A stretch of 64,000 bases of DNA from Terriglobales bacterium (GCA_035567895.1 DATMPC010000105.1:52789-116788); one strand, 5' to 3'. Shown: positions 50,710 through 60,494, numbered from the stretch's first letter. Notes: generated from the sequence alone by a model not told the origin. Numbers and translations: made by a program.

Positions 50710-53700
50710 ATGAGTTCCCGATTGCTCAGAGTGCTTCCACTTCGCATAGCTACATTCTCGCTGCTCACAGTTTCTCTGCTGCTTGTCCCGCAACTTCTGG
50801 GGCAAGGCATTACGACAGGCTCGATTACGGGTACCGTGGAGGACCCGCAGCAGAGCGTAATTAGCGGAGCGACAGTCAGCGCAGTAAACACCGGAACCAA
50901 CGTCGCTTACAGCGCCACAACTAATTCGGTCGGCTATTTTGAGATGCGGGGTTTGCCGGTCGGAAGTTACACGGTGACGATTGATGCTGCTGGCTTCAGC
51001 AAGACGCGGTTGAGCAATGTTGCCGTGAGTACGGGCGTACCAACCAGTGTGGGCTTGCGGCAACTCGCAGTGCAAAGCGCCGCAACGGAAGTGACGGTTG
51101 AGGCGACCGCGCCTATCATCCAGACTGACTCCGTTCAAACCGGCGAAAGCTTTGAATCAAAGAAGTTAATGGACCTGCCCATTGGAAACGGTCCGGATCT
51201 CGTCGCGTTGTTTACTCCTGGTGTTGTGCCGACGGGCGATGCCAACTTTGCAAATACCAACGGAGCTTCATTTTCCAGCAACGGTCAGCGCGGTCGCGAC
51301 AACAATTTCCAGATCGACGGCCAGGCAAACAACGATTCTCTAATTGGTGGGCCATCGCTCTTTATCGGTAATCAGGATGCGATCGAAGAAGTCCAGGTGC
51401 TCACGAACTACAGCGCTGAATATGGCCGGAACAGCGGCACGATTGTGAATTACATCACCAAGGGTGGCACGAACACCTTTCACGGTACGGCCTTCGAAAT
51501 CTACAACGGGAACTGGGGCGATTCTCTAGCTAGTCAAGAACGGACGCCGCTCAATGGTTTCTGTCCCCCGGGCGTGGCGGTCGGCACGGCAGTACAGCCA
51601 TTTACCGATTCTTGCACGCATCCGGTAGTGCCAAGATATGTCGACAACCGATATGGCGGGACTGTGGGCGGACCTATCGTCAAGGACAAGCTATGGTTCT
51701 TCGCAGGTACAAACATCGAGGCGCAAAGGGTTGGCTCGGCTCCGGCATCTTCAGGATCGCTGGTTACTCCGACAGCAAACGGGCTAAAGCAATTGCAGGC
51801 AGCATTTCCTGGAAACGCCTCGGTTGCGGCTTTGGGCGCGATCGGACCGCTGGCAGTCACCCAAGGCACACCAACTTTTTCCAACGTTCGGAACATTCCC
51901 GTTGTGGGTGTTCCAATCGAGTTCGGCTCGATTACGCGCAGTCTCCCGAGCATCTTCAATGATCATGAGGCAAGCGGCCGCATCGATTACCAGGTTTCCC
52001 AGAATGATCGACTCTTTGGCCGGTACTTGTTCCAGCAGCAGATAAACACCAACGTTTCCTTTGCCGGTGCTTCAGCAGTAGCTTTCGGCGACTTTGTCGA
52101 TGTGCCAGCGCGCGTTCAGGAAGCAGCCATTGACTACTCGCATACTTTTTCGCAGAACGTGCTTGACCAAACTCGCTTCAGTTATTCACGCCTCAATGTC
52201 GGATTCGAAGGAGGAGCGTTCCCAAAATGCTTGCGGTCCAGCTTCAGCTCGTGCCCGACGAGCATTAACTTTACAGACGGCACATCGCTGAACATGGGCC
52301 CGGATGCGGGCTTTCCTCAGGGACGATTCGTAATCGACTACCAGGTGCAAAACAACGCGTCTTGGCGCGTTGGCAACCACTCCTTCAAGTTTGGCGGCGA
52401 GTTTGATCGCCAGAGTCAGCCGAATTCTGGCTTGGCGAACGTGAACGGTTCTTTCTTCTTCAGCAGCTTTGACAACTTCATTCAGAACCAGGCCACTCGC
52501 CTGAGCTTGACTGACGGTCCGCCGAACATTGACTTCAAGGAGAATCAGGGTGCTCTTTACTTCCAGGATGACTGGAGAGTGAAGGACAACCTGACCCTGA
52601 CGCTTGGAACCCGATACGAACTCAACGGTCAAGCAATCAACATACTTCACGATCTAACCGTGAAGCGCGAAACCAATGCTGCAACGGCATTTTGGGATAC
52701 AACTCTGCCTTTGAGCTTGCGAACAGTACCCAAGCTCGCTCTAGACAAGAACAACTTCGGCCCAGTAGTAGGTTTCTCATGGTCGCCGCGGTTAGCAGAG
52801 TCAATATTTGGCAGAAGTCAAACGGTGATTCGCGGCGGATTCCGCATCGCGTATAACCCCGAGTTCTACAACTTGTTCACAAACGTTGCGGCTTCAACAC
52901 CGATGGTAAATGCTGGACGCGTTACGCCTTGCACGAACTGTTTGCCGGCCTCGGGAATTGCCGGAGATGTGCAATCTGCAAATCTTCCCAAAGTTGCGCG
53001 CGGCGTAAACCCGGGAATCAGAACCCAGTCAATCGTCGATCCGAATTTGCATAATCCCTATTCGGAACAGTGGAACCTCGGAATCCAAAGACAGTTTGGC
53101 AGCAAGATGGTCGCTGAAGTGCGCTACGTGGGCGATCACGGAGTTGGACAGTATCAAACCATCAACGCGAATCCCGCCCTGCGGCCACTCATCACTGCCG
53201 GTTTTGCAAACGTGATCCCGGCGGGCCTGACTCCATGCGCCACCACCGGGGCTCCGGGATTTGCACAGGGTTACGTTGACTGCAATCGCACGAATGTGTT
53301 GTCGCGCGGAAACTATGCCTTCTCGATCTATCACGGTTTACAAAATCGTTTCCAAATCCAGAACTGGCACGGCATCACTGCTGGGGCGACGTATACCTGG
53401 AGCAAAACAATCGACAATACCAGCGAGGTCTTCAGCACAACTGGTGGCGGCAACACGCAGTCGTATGCGCAGAATCCGTTCAACACAAACACAGCGGAGC
53501 GCGGTACTAGCGGTTTAGACTATCCCAACGTTGCCACCGTTTACATGCTCTACGATGTGCCCTTCTTCCGCGATGAGCGCGGACTGAAGGGAATGCTGCT
53601 GGGCGGATATCAGATCAATCCAACTTGGCGTTACACCAGCGGCCAGCCCTATACAGTGATCGAACTCCAGAACCCCACTACCAACCTTTGCGATCCCACC

Positions 53701-54195
53701 TCAGCGCTTAGTACCTCCGTCGCTGCGTGCCATCCCATCCTGGCGAATCCACGGGCGCCGCTAGATACGGTCGGACAGTACACGGCCGCGGGTACGCTCG
53801 TGAACTTCTACACAGGCGATCCTGTGACCAAGAATGACATTCACTGGATTGCGAATGACCGCACCGCAGCAGGCATATTGGGGACACCATTTGCCGGCGC
53901 CGGTCGTAACCTGCAGCGCGGAGACACGATCAACGCTGTGAATCTCGCACTTCTGAAGAATGTGAAGCTCACGGAGCGGTTCACCGTGCAACTTCGCGGA
54001 ATCGCTTATAACGTCATCAACCGCGATTATCGTGGAGTGACTGCGACTCCATTCATCGACGCAGGCAACTTCAGAGATGCCCAGGGTGGTTTCGCGAATA
54101 CGTTCTTCAATTCCACCGGAAACTTCCAGAGCAATTCCGTTTTTTCGGGAATTGATCGTCGCAGGATTGAAGTTGGAGCGAAGATAATCTTCTGA
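50710..54195 (+). CDS. Oar-like TonB-dependent outer-membrane receptor 5
   Basis: 1161 residues from the ATG at 50710 (MSSRLLRVLPLRIATFSLLT), with AGGAG at 50694-50698, 11 bases upstream. The frame upstream to 50623 is not used. Signal peptide about 1-32. Regulatory-like domain about 35-115 (GSITGTVEDPQQSVISGATV). Plug-like part about 130-255 (NGQRGRDNNFQIDGQANND, YGRNSGTIVNYITKGGTN). The barrel ends GAKIIF. Several Cys pairs in loops (for example CLRSSFSSCP) suggest disulfides outside. It follows receptor 4 in the same direction but has its own leader. Confidence 0.93.
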   Translation: MSSRLLRVLPLRIATFSLLTVSLLLVPQLLGQGITTGSITGTVEDPQQSVISGATVSAVNTGTNVAYSATTNSVGYFEMRGLPVGSYTVTIDAAGFSKTRLSNVAVSTGVPTSVGLRQLAVQSAATEVTVEATAPIIQTDSVQTGESFESKKLMDLPIGNGPDLVALFTPGVVPTGDANFANTNGASFSSNGQRGRDNNFQIDGQANNDSLIGGPSLFIGNQDAIEEVQVLTNYSAEYGRNSGTIVNYITKGGTNTFHGTAFEIYNGNWGDSLASQERTPLNGFCPPGVAVGTAVQPFTDSCTHPVVPRYVDNRYGGTVGGPIVKDKLWFFAGTNIEAQRVGSAPASSGSLVTPTANGLKQLQAAFPGNASVAALGAIGPLAVTQGTPTFSNVRNIPVVGVPIEFGSITRSLPSIFNDHEASGRIDYQVSQNDRLFGRYLFQQQINTNVSFAGASAVAFGDFVDVPARVQEAAIDYSHTFSQNVLDQTRFSYSRLNVGFEGGAFPKCLRSSFSSCPTSINFTDGTSLNMGPDAGFPQGRFVIDYQVQNNASWRVGNHSFKFGGEFDRQSQPNSGLANVNGSFFFSSFDNFIQNQATRLSLTDGPPNIDFKENQGALYFQDDWRVKDNLTLTLGTRYELNGQAINILHDLTVKRETNAATAFWDTTLPLSLRTVPKLALDKNNFGPVVGFSWSPRLAESIFGRSQTVIRGGFRIAYNPEFYNLFTNVAASTPMVNAGRVTPCTNCLPASGIAGDVQSANLPKVARGVNPGIRTQSIVDPNLHNPYSEQWNLGIQRQFGSKMVAEVRYVGDHGVGQYQTINANPALRPLITAGFANVIPAGLTPCATTGAPGFAQGYVDCNRTNVLSRGNYAFSIYHGLQNRFQIQNWHGITAGATYTWSKTIDNTSEVFSTTGGGNTQSYAQNPFNTNTAERGTSGLDYPNVATVYMLYDVPFFRDERGLKGMLLGGYQINPTWRYTSGQPYTVIELQNPTTNLCDPTSALSTSVAACHPILANPRAPLDTVGQYTAAGTLVNFYTGDPVTKNDIHWIANDRTAAGILGTPFAGAGRNLQRGDTINAVNLALLKNVKLTERFTVQLRGIAYNVINRDYRGVTATPFIDAGNFRDAQGGFANTFFNSTGNFQSNSVFSGIDRRRIEVGAKIIF

Positions 54196-54215
54196 AGATC
54201 GAACGGTCGATTGTT

Positions 54216-54247
54216 GGCGGTGAGGAAAGTCCTCACCGCCTCTTTTT
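54216..54247 (+). terminator. Intrinsic terminator of receptor 5
   Basis: GGCGGTGAGGA, loop AAG, TCCTCACCGCC: a perfect 11-bp stem followed by TCTTTTTT. Confidence 0.93.
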
Positions 54248-54319
54248 TGTGGCGCGTATGTCTGAACCGGAGTATTCATTGTCCGGTTCTAGCTAAGTTT
54301 CTCAATCGAGGTGCCTGGC

Positions 54320-55567
54320 ATGGCCGAGATTGTCAGACCAATTCCACAACTTACGGTCAAGCCGATCTTCGCTCCGGAAGCATCCCCATCATCACGCATC
54401 TGGTCAGTAGATGTGCTGCGTGGACTGGTGATGGTCGTCATGGCGCTCGACCATACGCGTGATTACCTAACTTATTTGCGGTTTCAGCCCGAAGACCTTA
54501 CGCGAAGTTATCCAGCGCTGTTCTTCACACGCTGGATTACACACTTTTGTGCGCCGCTTTTCTTCTTCCTTGCGGGAACAGGCGCTTATCTCCTGCGTTC
54601 TAAGTCAGGAACTACGGGAAAAGTTGCGAAGTTTCTTTGGACTCGCGGACTGTGGCTGATTGTTCTCGAGTTCACCGTAATCGAGTATGCGTGGACATTC
54701 GTGCCGTGGTACTTCGGTGGCGTGATCTGGTCTCTGGGATGCGCGATGATCACTCTGGGCGTGCTCGTCTGGCTGCCGGAGTGGGCAATTTTAGTGCTCG
54801 GGCTGCTGGTTGTCGGAGCGCATGATTTGACCGACGGAATCAAACTGCAGACGCTCGGTGCTTTCGCTCCGATCTGGTCACTGCTGCATCGGACCGGAAC
54901 GGTGCCACTTACTCAATTCTTCGTGCTGTTCCCAATTCTGCCCTGGGCTGCAGTCATGGCCCTCGGCTACGTGTTCGGAAGGGTTTTGCTGCGATCGCGC
55001 GAGGAGCGCCAGCGCTTCACTTTGCGTTTGGGGCTTCTGGCAACGTTGTTATTCGTCTGTTTGCGTGCCTTCAATGCATACGGCAATCCAAGCGCGGATA
55101 TTGCGTTTAACAGCGCAGGAGCGTGGCATCCACAAGGCTCCTGGGCAATGACCGTTGTCGCATTCCTGGATGTCGAGAAGTATCCAGCGTCACTCCAATT
55201 CCTGCTCATGACCCTCGGTCCGTCATTGATTCTCTTGTCCTATCTTGACCGGGTGCAATCGGGCTCGATCATCGAGAAGATTCTTCATCCTCTGCTGATC
55301 TTTGGCCGAGTGCCTTTGTTCTTCTACGTGTTACACCTCTATCTCATCCACGTACTTGCAGTGATCCTGGCACTTGCGTTCCATCAGCCTGTGCAGTGGT
55401 TGCTGCACGGTGCCTTCTGGATGAACCGACTGCCGGCAGGATACGGCCATGGACTGCCGATGATCTACGCGATGTGGGTCCTTGCGGCTGTCATCCTCTA
55501 CTTCCCGTGCGCGTGGTTCGCAGGTCTCAAGCAGCGCAGACGAAGTTCGTGGCTAAGCTATCTGTAA
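54320..55567 (+). CDS. DUF1624/HGSNAT-like membrane acyltransferase
   Basis: 415 residues from the ATG at 54320 (GAGG at 54307-54310); a GTG at 54311 is too close to the ribosome site. About ten membrane helices. The signature RIWSVDVLRGLVMVVMALDHTRD after a short N-terminus is the DUF1624/heparan-alpha-glucosaminide acetyltransferase core, including the conserved Asp-His pair. Also visible: FFTRWITHFCAPLFFFLAG and ILPWAAVMALGYVFGR. Such proteins move acyl groups across the membrane to periplasmic glycans. The donor and acceptor are not known. It follows receptor 5 after its terminator. Confidence 0.88.
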   Translation: MAEIVRPIPQLTVKPIFAPEASPSSRIWSVDVLRGLVMVVMALDHTRDYLTYLRFQPEDLTRSYPALFFTRWITHFCAPLFFFLAGTGAYLLRSKSGTTGKVAKFLWTRGLWLIVLEFTVIEYAWTFVPWYFGGVIWSLGCAMITLGVLVWLPEWAILVLGLLVVGAHDLTDGIKLQTLGAFAPIWSLLHRTGTVPLTQFFVLFPILPWAAVMALGYVFGRVLLRSREERQRFTLRLGLLATLLFVCLRAFNAYGNPSADIAFNSAGAWHPQGSWAMTVVAFLDVEKYPASLQFLLMTLGPSLILLSYLDRVQSGSIIEKILHPLLIFGRVPLFFYVLHLYLIHVLAVILALAFHQPVQWLLHGAFWMNRLPAGYGHGLPMIYAMWVLAAVILYFPCAWFAGLKQRRRSSWLSYL

Positions 55568-55931
55568 AGCTGAAGCCCATTGATCGAGTTCAAAGCGTGG
55601 CTCGCATGAAGAGGTGTCGCTGTTCACTTCTGAACATTTGGAATCCGGGGACGAACGCGGCCCATCCACGAACCGCTAAATCTCCGGGAGCACATATCCC
55701 GTCATATCAATGAGCTGAGGATACCTTGGACACTTTTCGTCCAGACATACTGCCAGTTGTCACTCAGCTGTGATTGTTGTACCTAATTCACGACAACTTG
55801 TCCCAGCCTAGGGACGAAACCTGTCCTGCTCCGTCCAAGGCTTAGCTCCAGCTACGTAAGAGGCGTGACAGTTGCACTGAAGCAATAACAGTGATGATTG
55901 CCGGTGTGCCACCGGCCCGAGGGAGGCTTTC
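55568..55931. other. Intergenic region with nested inverted repeats before the LytTR gene
   Basis: 364 bp. Two nested 8-bp inverted repeats are visible: CCTTGGAC (55724-55731) with GTCCAAGG (55833-55840), and TTTCGTCC (55735-55742) with GGACGAAA (55812-55819). They could be operators or a large stem. A GGGAGG ribosome site (55921-55926) precedes the GTG of the regulator. No gene seen. Confidence 0.5.
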
Positions 55932-56744
55932 GTGGGGATGCCAAGTACAGCGGAGGGCCAGATCAATATGATTCTAGCCCCCAAAATGCGAGCCGTCATT
56001 GCAGACGATGAACCCTTATCGCGCGAGAAGCTGCGCTTTCTGCTAGACCGAGAGTCGGACGTGCAAATTGTCGCCGAGTGCGCCGGCGTGGAAGATACGC
56101 TGAACGCGGTGCGAAGCCATCATCCGGATCTGCTGTTGCTCGATATTGAGCTGGAAGGCGGCAACGGCTTCGATATTGTTCGCAGCATCCCGGGCGAGAT
56201 GCCGATCGTCATCTTCACTACGGCATACGATAGCTACGCCCTCCAGGCTTTCGAGGCACAAGCGCTCGACTATCTCCTTAAGCCATTCGATCAGGAGCGC
56301 CTCCACCGCGCGCTGGAACGCGCCAAGACGGAGATGACGAAGTCGGCGAAAGGCGCGCTGAATGACAATCTCGCCAATCTACTATCGGCAGCGCGGAAGC
56401 CGCGTGCTGAGAATCGGCTGATCATTAAGTCCGGCGGTCGCGTGGTCTTCATTCAGATGGATGAAATCGACTGGATCGAAGCAGCCGCGAACTACGTTCG
56501 TCTGCATGTCGCAGGAAAGAACGCGTATCTGTTCCGCGAATCCATCGGCCGGATGGCCGATAAGCTCGATGCCTCGCAGTTCATCCGCATCCACCGGTCT
56601 TTTATTGTGAATGTCAGCAAGATAAAAGAGCTGCAGCCCTGCAACAACGGCGAGTTCATGGTCTCCCTGCGCAACGGCAAAGAGCTTCCATGCAGCCGTT
56701 TTTACCGGCATGCGCTGGAATCGCTCTGGAAGGGAACGCAGTAG
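55932..56744 (+). CDS. LytTR-family response regulator
   Basis: 270 residues from the GTG at 55932 with GGGAGG at 55921-55926; ATGs at 55938 and 55968 are alternatives. Receiver domain about 18-125: acidic pair Asp25/Asp26, phosphoacceptor Asp71 (LLLLDIELEGGNG) and Lys117 (LLKPF). LytTR DNA-binding domain about 165-265, with FIQMDEIDWIEAAANYVRLH and FIRIHRSFIVN. Such regulators bind direct repeats and usually pair with LytS-type kinases, like the one at 45227, 9.5 kb away with two receptors between. No kinase is adjacent. Confidence 0.93.
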   Translation: MGMPSTAEGQINMILAPKMRAVIADDEPLSREKLRFLLDRESDVQIVAECAGVEDTLNAVRSHHPDLLLLDIELEGGNGFDIVRSIPGEMPIVIFTTAYDSYALQAFEAQALDYLLKPFDQERLHRALERAKTEMTKSAKGALNDNLANLLSAARKPRAENRLIIKSGGRVVFIQMDEIDWIEAAANYVRLHVAGKNAYLFRESIGRMADKLDASQFIRIHRSFIVNVSKIKELQPCNNGEFMVSLRNGKELPCSRFYRHALESLWKGTQ

Positions 56745-57036
56745 TTCCGATCCCAAGCGAAAAGAACAGGGACAATAGCAGGGCGTTTTTTGAATTCGGT
56801 CTCGAAATCGTGGATTTCTGCCCAAAATCCGCAAAATTTTCTTCGAGGCAGGGAAATTAACAGGGATTTCTGTGGATTTCCTCGTAAGCGATTTCCCATC
56901 ATGCACTTAGCTTGGTTTTCTGCCGGATGCAAAAAATTAACAGCGATTGCGCAGGGAATTTTTGTCCCATTTCGGGACCTGGTCCAGCAGTCGTCAGACA
57001 TTTCATAATGGATTAGATCCGCGCTATAGTCGTACC

Positions 57037-57198
57037 GTGGATTCTGCAAATCCCCCAACCGACGCTCCTCCTGCGAAGCAAGAGGATTTCAACGCTGCCG
57101 CTTACTGTCCGAACTGTTCGTCTCGCCTGAAGGACTCACGCTGCAAGATGGTGTGCCAGAATTGCGGCTTCTTCCTAAGCTGTTCAGACTTCTACTGA
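57037..57198 (+). CDS. Small zinc-ribbon protein
   Basis: 53 residues from a GTG at 57037 with a Pro/Asp-rich N-terminus and a C-terminal zinc ribbon: [20 protein letters not shown], then [10 protein letters not shown]. The two CxxC pairs are about 13 residues apart and extra Cys follow. Function is unknown; similar small proteins with the same [10 protein letters not shown] end may be widespread in Acidobacteria, but I cannot name a family. The frame is open upstream to 56947; those residues lack coding character. The 292 bp before it contain repeats of ATTAACAG-GATT-type sequence but no gene. Confidence 0.7.
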   Translation: MDSANPPTDAPPAKQEDFNAAAYCPNCSSRLKDSRCKMVCQNCGFFLSCSDFY

Positions 57199-57317
57199 TT
57201 TTTCCGCCAACACATGCCAGCTCTGGAGTGCGGGTAATCGCGCCTCAAGATAGAGCGCCCCACCCATCGGGACTGAATTCTCCTCCACTCTTCTGCACAA
57301 CTTGCCTTCTTCAGCAC

Positions 57318-57345
57318 GCCCCGCGGTATTGCTCGGGGCCATTTT
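57318..57345 (+). terminator. Weak terminator-like hairpin
   Basis: GCCCCG (57318-57323) pairs with CGGGGC (57334-57339), followed by CATTTTTC. It could end the zinc-ribbon transcript, but lies 120 bp after the stop and the stem is only 6 bp. Confidence 0.35.
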
Positions 57346-57408
57346 TCTTAGTGAAACGCCGGCCGTGCGCTTCTCGCCCATCCTGCTATCGTTAACGGGG
57401 ATGAAGCT

Positions 57409-58710
57409 ATGAAAAAGCCGAAACTCCTGACGATCTTTGCCTCCTTCGCCGTCGTGTTCACGATCACGCACCTCTTCCGCGCGCAAACGCAGAAGCCGAC
57501 CACGTACAGCGACTACCGCACCCAGGCCCCCGGCGTCGCGCACAAGATCACCGTCGCCGATCTGCCGGAGCCCTATGCAAGCAAGGCAGTGGACAACGGC
57601 CCGCGCCTCGTTCCCCGCCCGAAGGACGCATGGCCGAAAGCTCCCGCGGGATTCAAAGTCGATCTCTATGCCAGCGGCCTCGAGAATCCGCGCGAGATCC
57701 GCACCGCACCGAACGGCGACCTCTTTCTGGCCGAGAGCGATCCGGGAATCATCAAGGTCTTTCGCGGCGTGACAAAGGACGGCAAAGCCGAGCGCAGCGA
57801 GAACTTCGCTACCGGCCTCAACAAGCCTTTCGGAATCGCCTTTTATCCCGTCGGACCGAATCCGCAGTGGATCTACATCGGCAACACCGGTTCGGTCGTT
57901 CGCTTTCCCTACAGCAACGGCGACCTGAAGGCTCGCGGCCAAAGCGAGAAGATTGCCGATCTTCCAGGTGGCGGCCGCTTGCGTGGCGGCGGACACTGGA
58001 CCCGCGACATCGCGTTCTCCAACGACGGCAAGAAGATGTACGTCTCCGTCGGCTCACATTCCAATGTCGACGACACCGACAACAATCCCGTGGAGTTCGA
58101 GCGCGCCGACGTGCTCGAGTTCAATCCTGACGGCTCCGGACGCCGCGTCTTCGCCTCCGGCATTCGCAATTGCGTCGGAATTGCCGTCAATCCCAAAACG
58201 GGCGAGCCGTGGTGTTCAGTCAACGAGCGCGACAACATCGGCGACGACCTACCGCCGGAGTACATCACTCATGTCCAAGATGGAGGCTTCTACGGATGGC
58301 CCTGGTATTACATCGGCGGGCACCAGGATCCGCGCCATAAAGGGAAGCATCCCGAGCTGAAGGACAAGGTGATCGTCCCCGACGTCCTCGTGCAACCGCA
58401 CAACGCCTCGCTCGAGATGCTCTTCTACGATGGAAAACAATTTCCAGCGAAATACGAGGGTGACATCTTTGCCTCCGAGCACGGCTCCTGGAACCGCAAG
58501 CTACGCACCGGTTACGAAGTGATCCGCGTGCCCTTGCACCAGACCGGCCACGCCAGCGGCGAATACGAAGACTTCCTAACCGGCTTTGTAACTCCCGACG
58601 GCGACGTCTGGGGACGCCCAGTCGGAGTCGCAGTCGCCCCAGACGGATCATTGCTGGTAAGCGACGACGGATCAGAGTCAATCTGGCGCGTCAGCTACAC
58701 CGGCAACTAG
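57409..58710 (+). CDS. PQQ-dependent sugar dehydrogenase / sorbosone dehydrogenase-like
   Basis: 433 residues. Signal peptide about 1-25. Six-bladed beta-propeller of the soluble-glucose-dehydrogenase/sorbosone dehydrogenase family: first conserved blade PAGFKVDLYASGLENPREI (about 78-96), then LFLAESDPGIIKVFR, RDIAFSNDGKKMYVSVGSHSN (about 200-220) and IRNCVGIAVNPKTGEPWCSVNERD. No CxxCH, so no attached cytochrome. Likely periplasmic; oxidises a sugar with PQQ. The substrate is not decided by sequence, and no PQQ synthesis genes are near. The ATG is preceded by a GATGAAGCT context. Confidence 0.85.
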   Translation: MKKPKLLTIFASFAVVFTITHLFRAQTQKPTTYSDYRTQAPGVAHKITVADLPEPYASKAVDNGPRLVPRPKDAWPKAPAGFKVDLYASGLENPREIRTAPNGDLFLAESDPGIIKVFRGVTKDGKAERSENFATGLNKPFGIAFYPVGPNPQWIYIGNTGSVVRFPYSNGDLKARGQSEKIADLPGGGRLRGGGHWTRDIAFSNDGKKMYVSVGSHSNVDDTDNNPVEFERADVLEFNPDGSGRRVFASGIRNCVGIAVNPKTGEPWCSVNERDNIGDDLPPEYITHVQDGGFYGWPWYYIGGHQDPRHKGKHPELKDKVIVPDVLVQPHNASLEMLFYDGKQFPAKYEGDIFASEHGSWNRKLRTGYEVIRVPLHQTGHASGEYEDFLTGFVTPDGDVWGRPVGVAVAPDGSLLVSDDGSESIWRVSYTGN

Positions 58711-58843
58711 AACCAAGTCGGCGACCGCCGGCGTTACCCAGTGCGACATCATAGGCGCGTCTGGTGGGCGCGAGCACGCTTGCGCACCTAAGCCCAGTTG
58801 TGGTCAGATGCTGCCCCCGGATTCTTCGATCCAAGGAGTATTT

Positions 58844-60349
58844 ATGCGTGCATTGAACCGGCAGACAGTCCTGGCTTGCTTTCTCTTGTTTGCCCTCGCG
58901 GCCATGGGCCAAACCAATACGCCCGATAATCCGACCTGGTGGAACAAATACCAGTATCTCTCGACGCATTCCCCGAACGGGAACGCTGGACAAAGCAATT
59001 CCGCTCCGGTCGGCCCTAACGTAGACGTTTCCAACGAGTGCGGACCCCAAAGCGAGACCTTCATTACCGTGAACACCAGCAAGCCGACGAACCTCGCCGG
59101 CGGATCGAACGAGATTTTCCGTCTTCCCATGCGCGCGTACGCCACCTTCGACGGCGGCTCAACCTGGACCGGCGCCGATGCGCCTCTCCCGCCCGCCAAA
59201 GGCGCCAATGGCTTCGACTTCGGCTCCGATCCCAGCTTGGTATTCGACACCCAGGGAAATCTCTTCTACAGCTACATCGTTGTTTTTTTCGGAAACGGCA
59301 ACGGCATCAACGGCACAGAGATGGCGGTGGCGAAATCGACCGACGGAGGCAAGAGCTTCCCTGCCGCAACCTTCTTTAGTTTTTCCGGCGGCAGCGATCA
59401 TTTCAACGACAAGCCGATGATCACCGCCGACCGCAATCCCCGCAGCCCATTTCGGGATAATGTTTATGTCGCCTGGGATGCAGCCAGCGGCGGATCCGGT
59501 GGGGGTGGAATTCGAGTCGCAACCTCTTCCGATCGCGGCGCCAGCTTCAGCATTGCGCGTGCGGACGATCCCCACGGGCCGGGCCGCTCCATCGGCGCAG
59601 TGCCATTTGTCGGTCCCGGCGGCGAGCTCTACGTAGCCTGGAACGATTACCTCGCACACTCCATCGTCTTCAACCGCTCCTTCGACGCAGGCGCGAGCTG
59701 GGGCACGCCGGTCACCATCTCCACGAACAACCTTGCCTTCGACATCGCCATTCCGTCGATCTCGTTCCGCGGCGCCCTGCTGTATCCCGCCTGCGACAGC
59801 GATCGCAGCGGCGGCAGTCACAACGGCCGCAGTCACAACGGCCGCCTCTATTGCGCATGGATGGACCTCACGTCGCTAGGCGTAACCGATATCTTCGTCT
59901 CTTTCTCAGACGACAACGGAGCGACGTGGTCTCAGCGCGCAGCAGTGACCGATCCGCTGGGATTCGGCGTCGATCGTTTCTACCCGTGGATCTCTGTCGA
60001 TCCAACCAACGGCGCCGTGAATATCTCGTTTTACGACACCCGCAACGACATCACCGGCGCCCGCTTCATGACCGACGTTTACTTCACCCAATCCAGCGAT
60101 GGAGGAGCCACGTGGCGGCTGCCGAATACCCGCGTTTCGTCAGCCAGTTCGAACGAGCATGACTGCAACGGCGTCTTCCCATGTTCGGCGATCGATTACG
60201 GAAACCAGTACGGCGATTACACCGGCCTGGTCTCCTACAACGGCGTATCTCATCCGATCTGGACCGACAGCCGCAACAATCAGCAGCGCTCGACAGGTTG
60301 CCGGACGAACCTGGTGATGGAGGAGGTCTTCACCGCCGCAGTGAAGTAA
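58844..60349 (+). CDS. Secreted BNR/Asp-box repeat protein (sialidase-fold)
   Basis: 501 residues from the ATG at 58844 with AAGGAG at 58833-58838; an in-frame ATG at 58808 lacks a signal. Signal peptide 1-22. At least five Asp-box motifs: STDGGKSF, SSDRGASF, SFDAGASW, SDDNGATW and SSDGGATW, which fits a six-bladed beta-propeller as in exo-sialidases and related glycosidases. Asp-box proteins also include non-enzymes, and no clear catalytic Arg triad was checked. A 15-bp tandem duplication (59817-59846) gives SHNGRSHNGR. The stop TAA is directly followed by the repeat element at 60350. Confidence 0.82.
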   Translation: MRALNRQTVLACFLLFALAAMGQTNTPDNPTWWNKYQYLSTHSPNGNAGQSNSAPVGPNVDVSNECGPQSETFITVNTSKPTNLAGGSNEIFRLPMRAYATFDGGSTWTGADAPLPPAKGANGFDFGSDPSLVFDTQGNLFYSYIVVFFGNGNGINGTEMAVAKSTDGGKSFPAATFFSFSGGSDHFNDKPMITADRNPRSPFRDNVYVAWDAASGGSGGGGIRVATSSDRGASFSIARADDPHGPGRSIGAVPFVGPGGELYVAWNDYLAHSIVFNRSFDAGASWGTPVTISTNNLAFDIAIPSISFRGALLYPACDSDRSGGSHNGRSHNGRLYCAWMDLTSLGVTDIFVSFSDDNGATWSQRAAVTDPLGFGVDRFYPWISVDPTNGAVNISFYDTRNDITGARFMTDVYFTQSSDGGATWRLPNTRVSSASSNEHDCNGVFPCSAIDYGNQYGDYTGLVSYNGVSHPIWTDSRNNQQRSTGCRTNLVMEEVFTAAVK

Positions 60350-60493
60350 CAGAACCGCCGGCGGTAGCCGGTGGGTGACGGTAGCCGGGGCTGAGTGCAG
60401 GGCGGGCGCGTGTACGTCAGCCAATCGTGCCGCGAAGTATTACCTGGCAGCTTCGGCTGCCCACACACCCATCGGCTACCGCCGACGGTTCCG
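60350..60493. repeat. 144-bp element with terminal inverted repeats
   Basis: Left end 60350-60376 (containing GAACCGCCGGCGGTAGCCGG) and right end 60467-60493 are inverted copies (24 of 27). The element fills exactly the space between the convergent stops of the BNR gene (60349) and the VOC gene (60495). The left 28 bp recur at 62290-62317 and, with 17 of 20 matches, in part at 58724-58743. It looks like a small non-coding mobile element of the MITE or REP type. Confidence 0.65.
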
Positions 60494-60494
60494 A

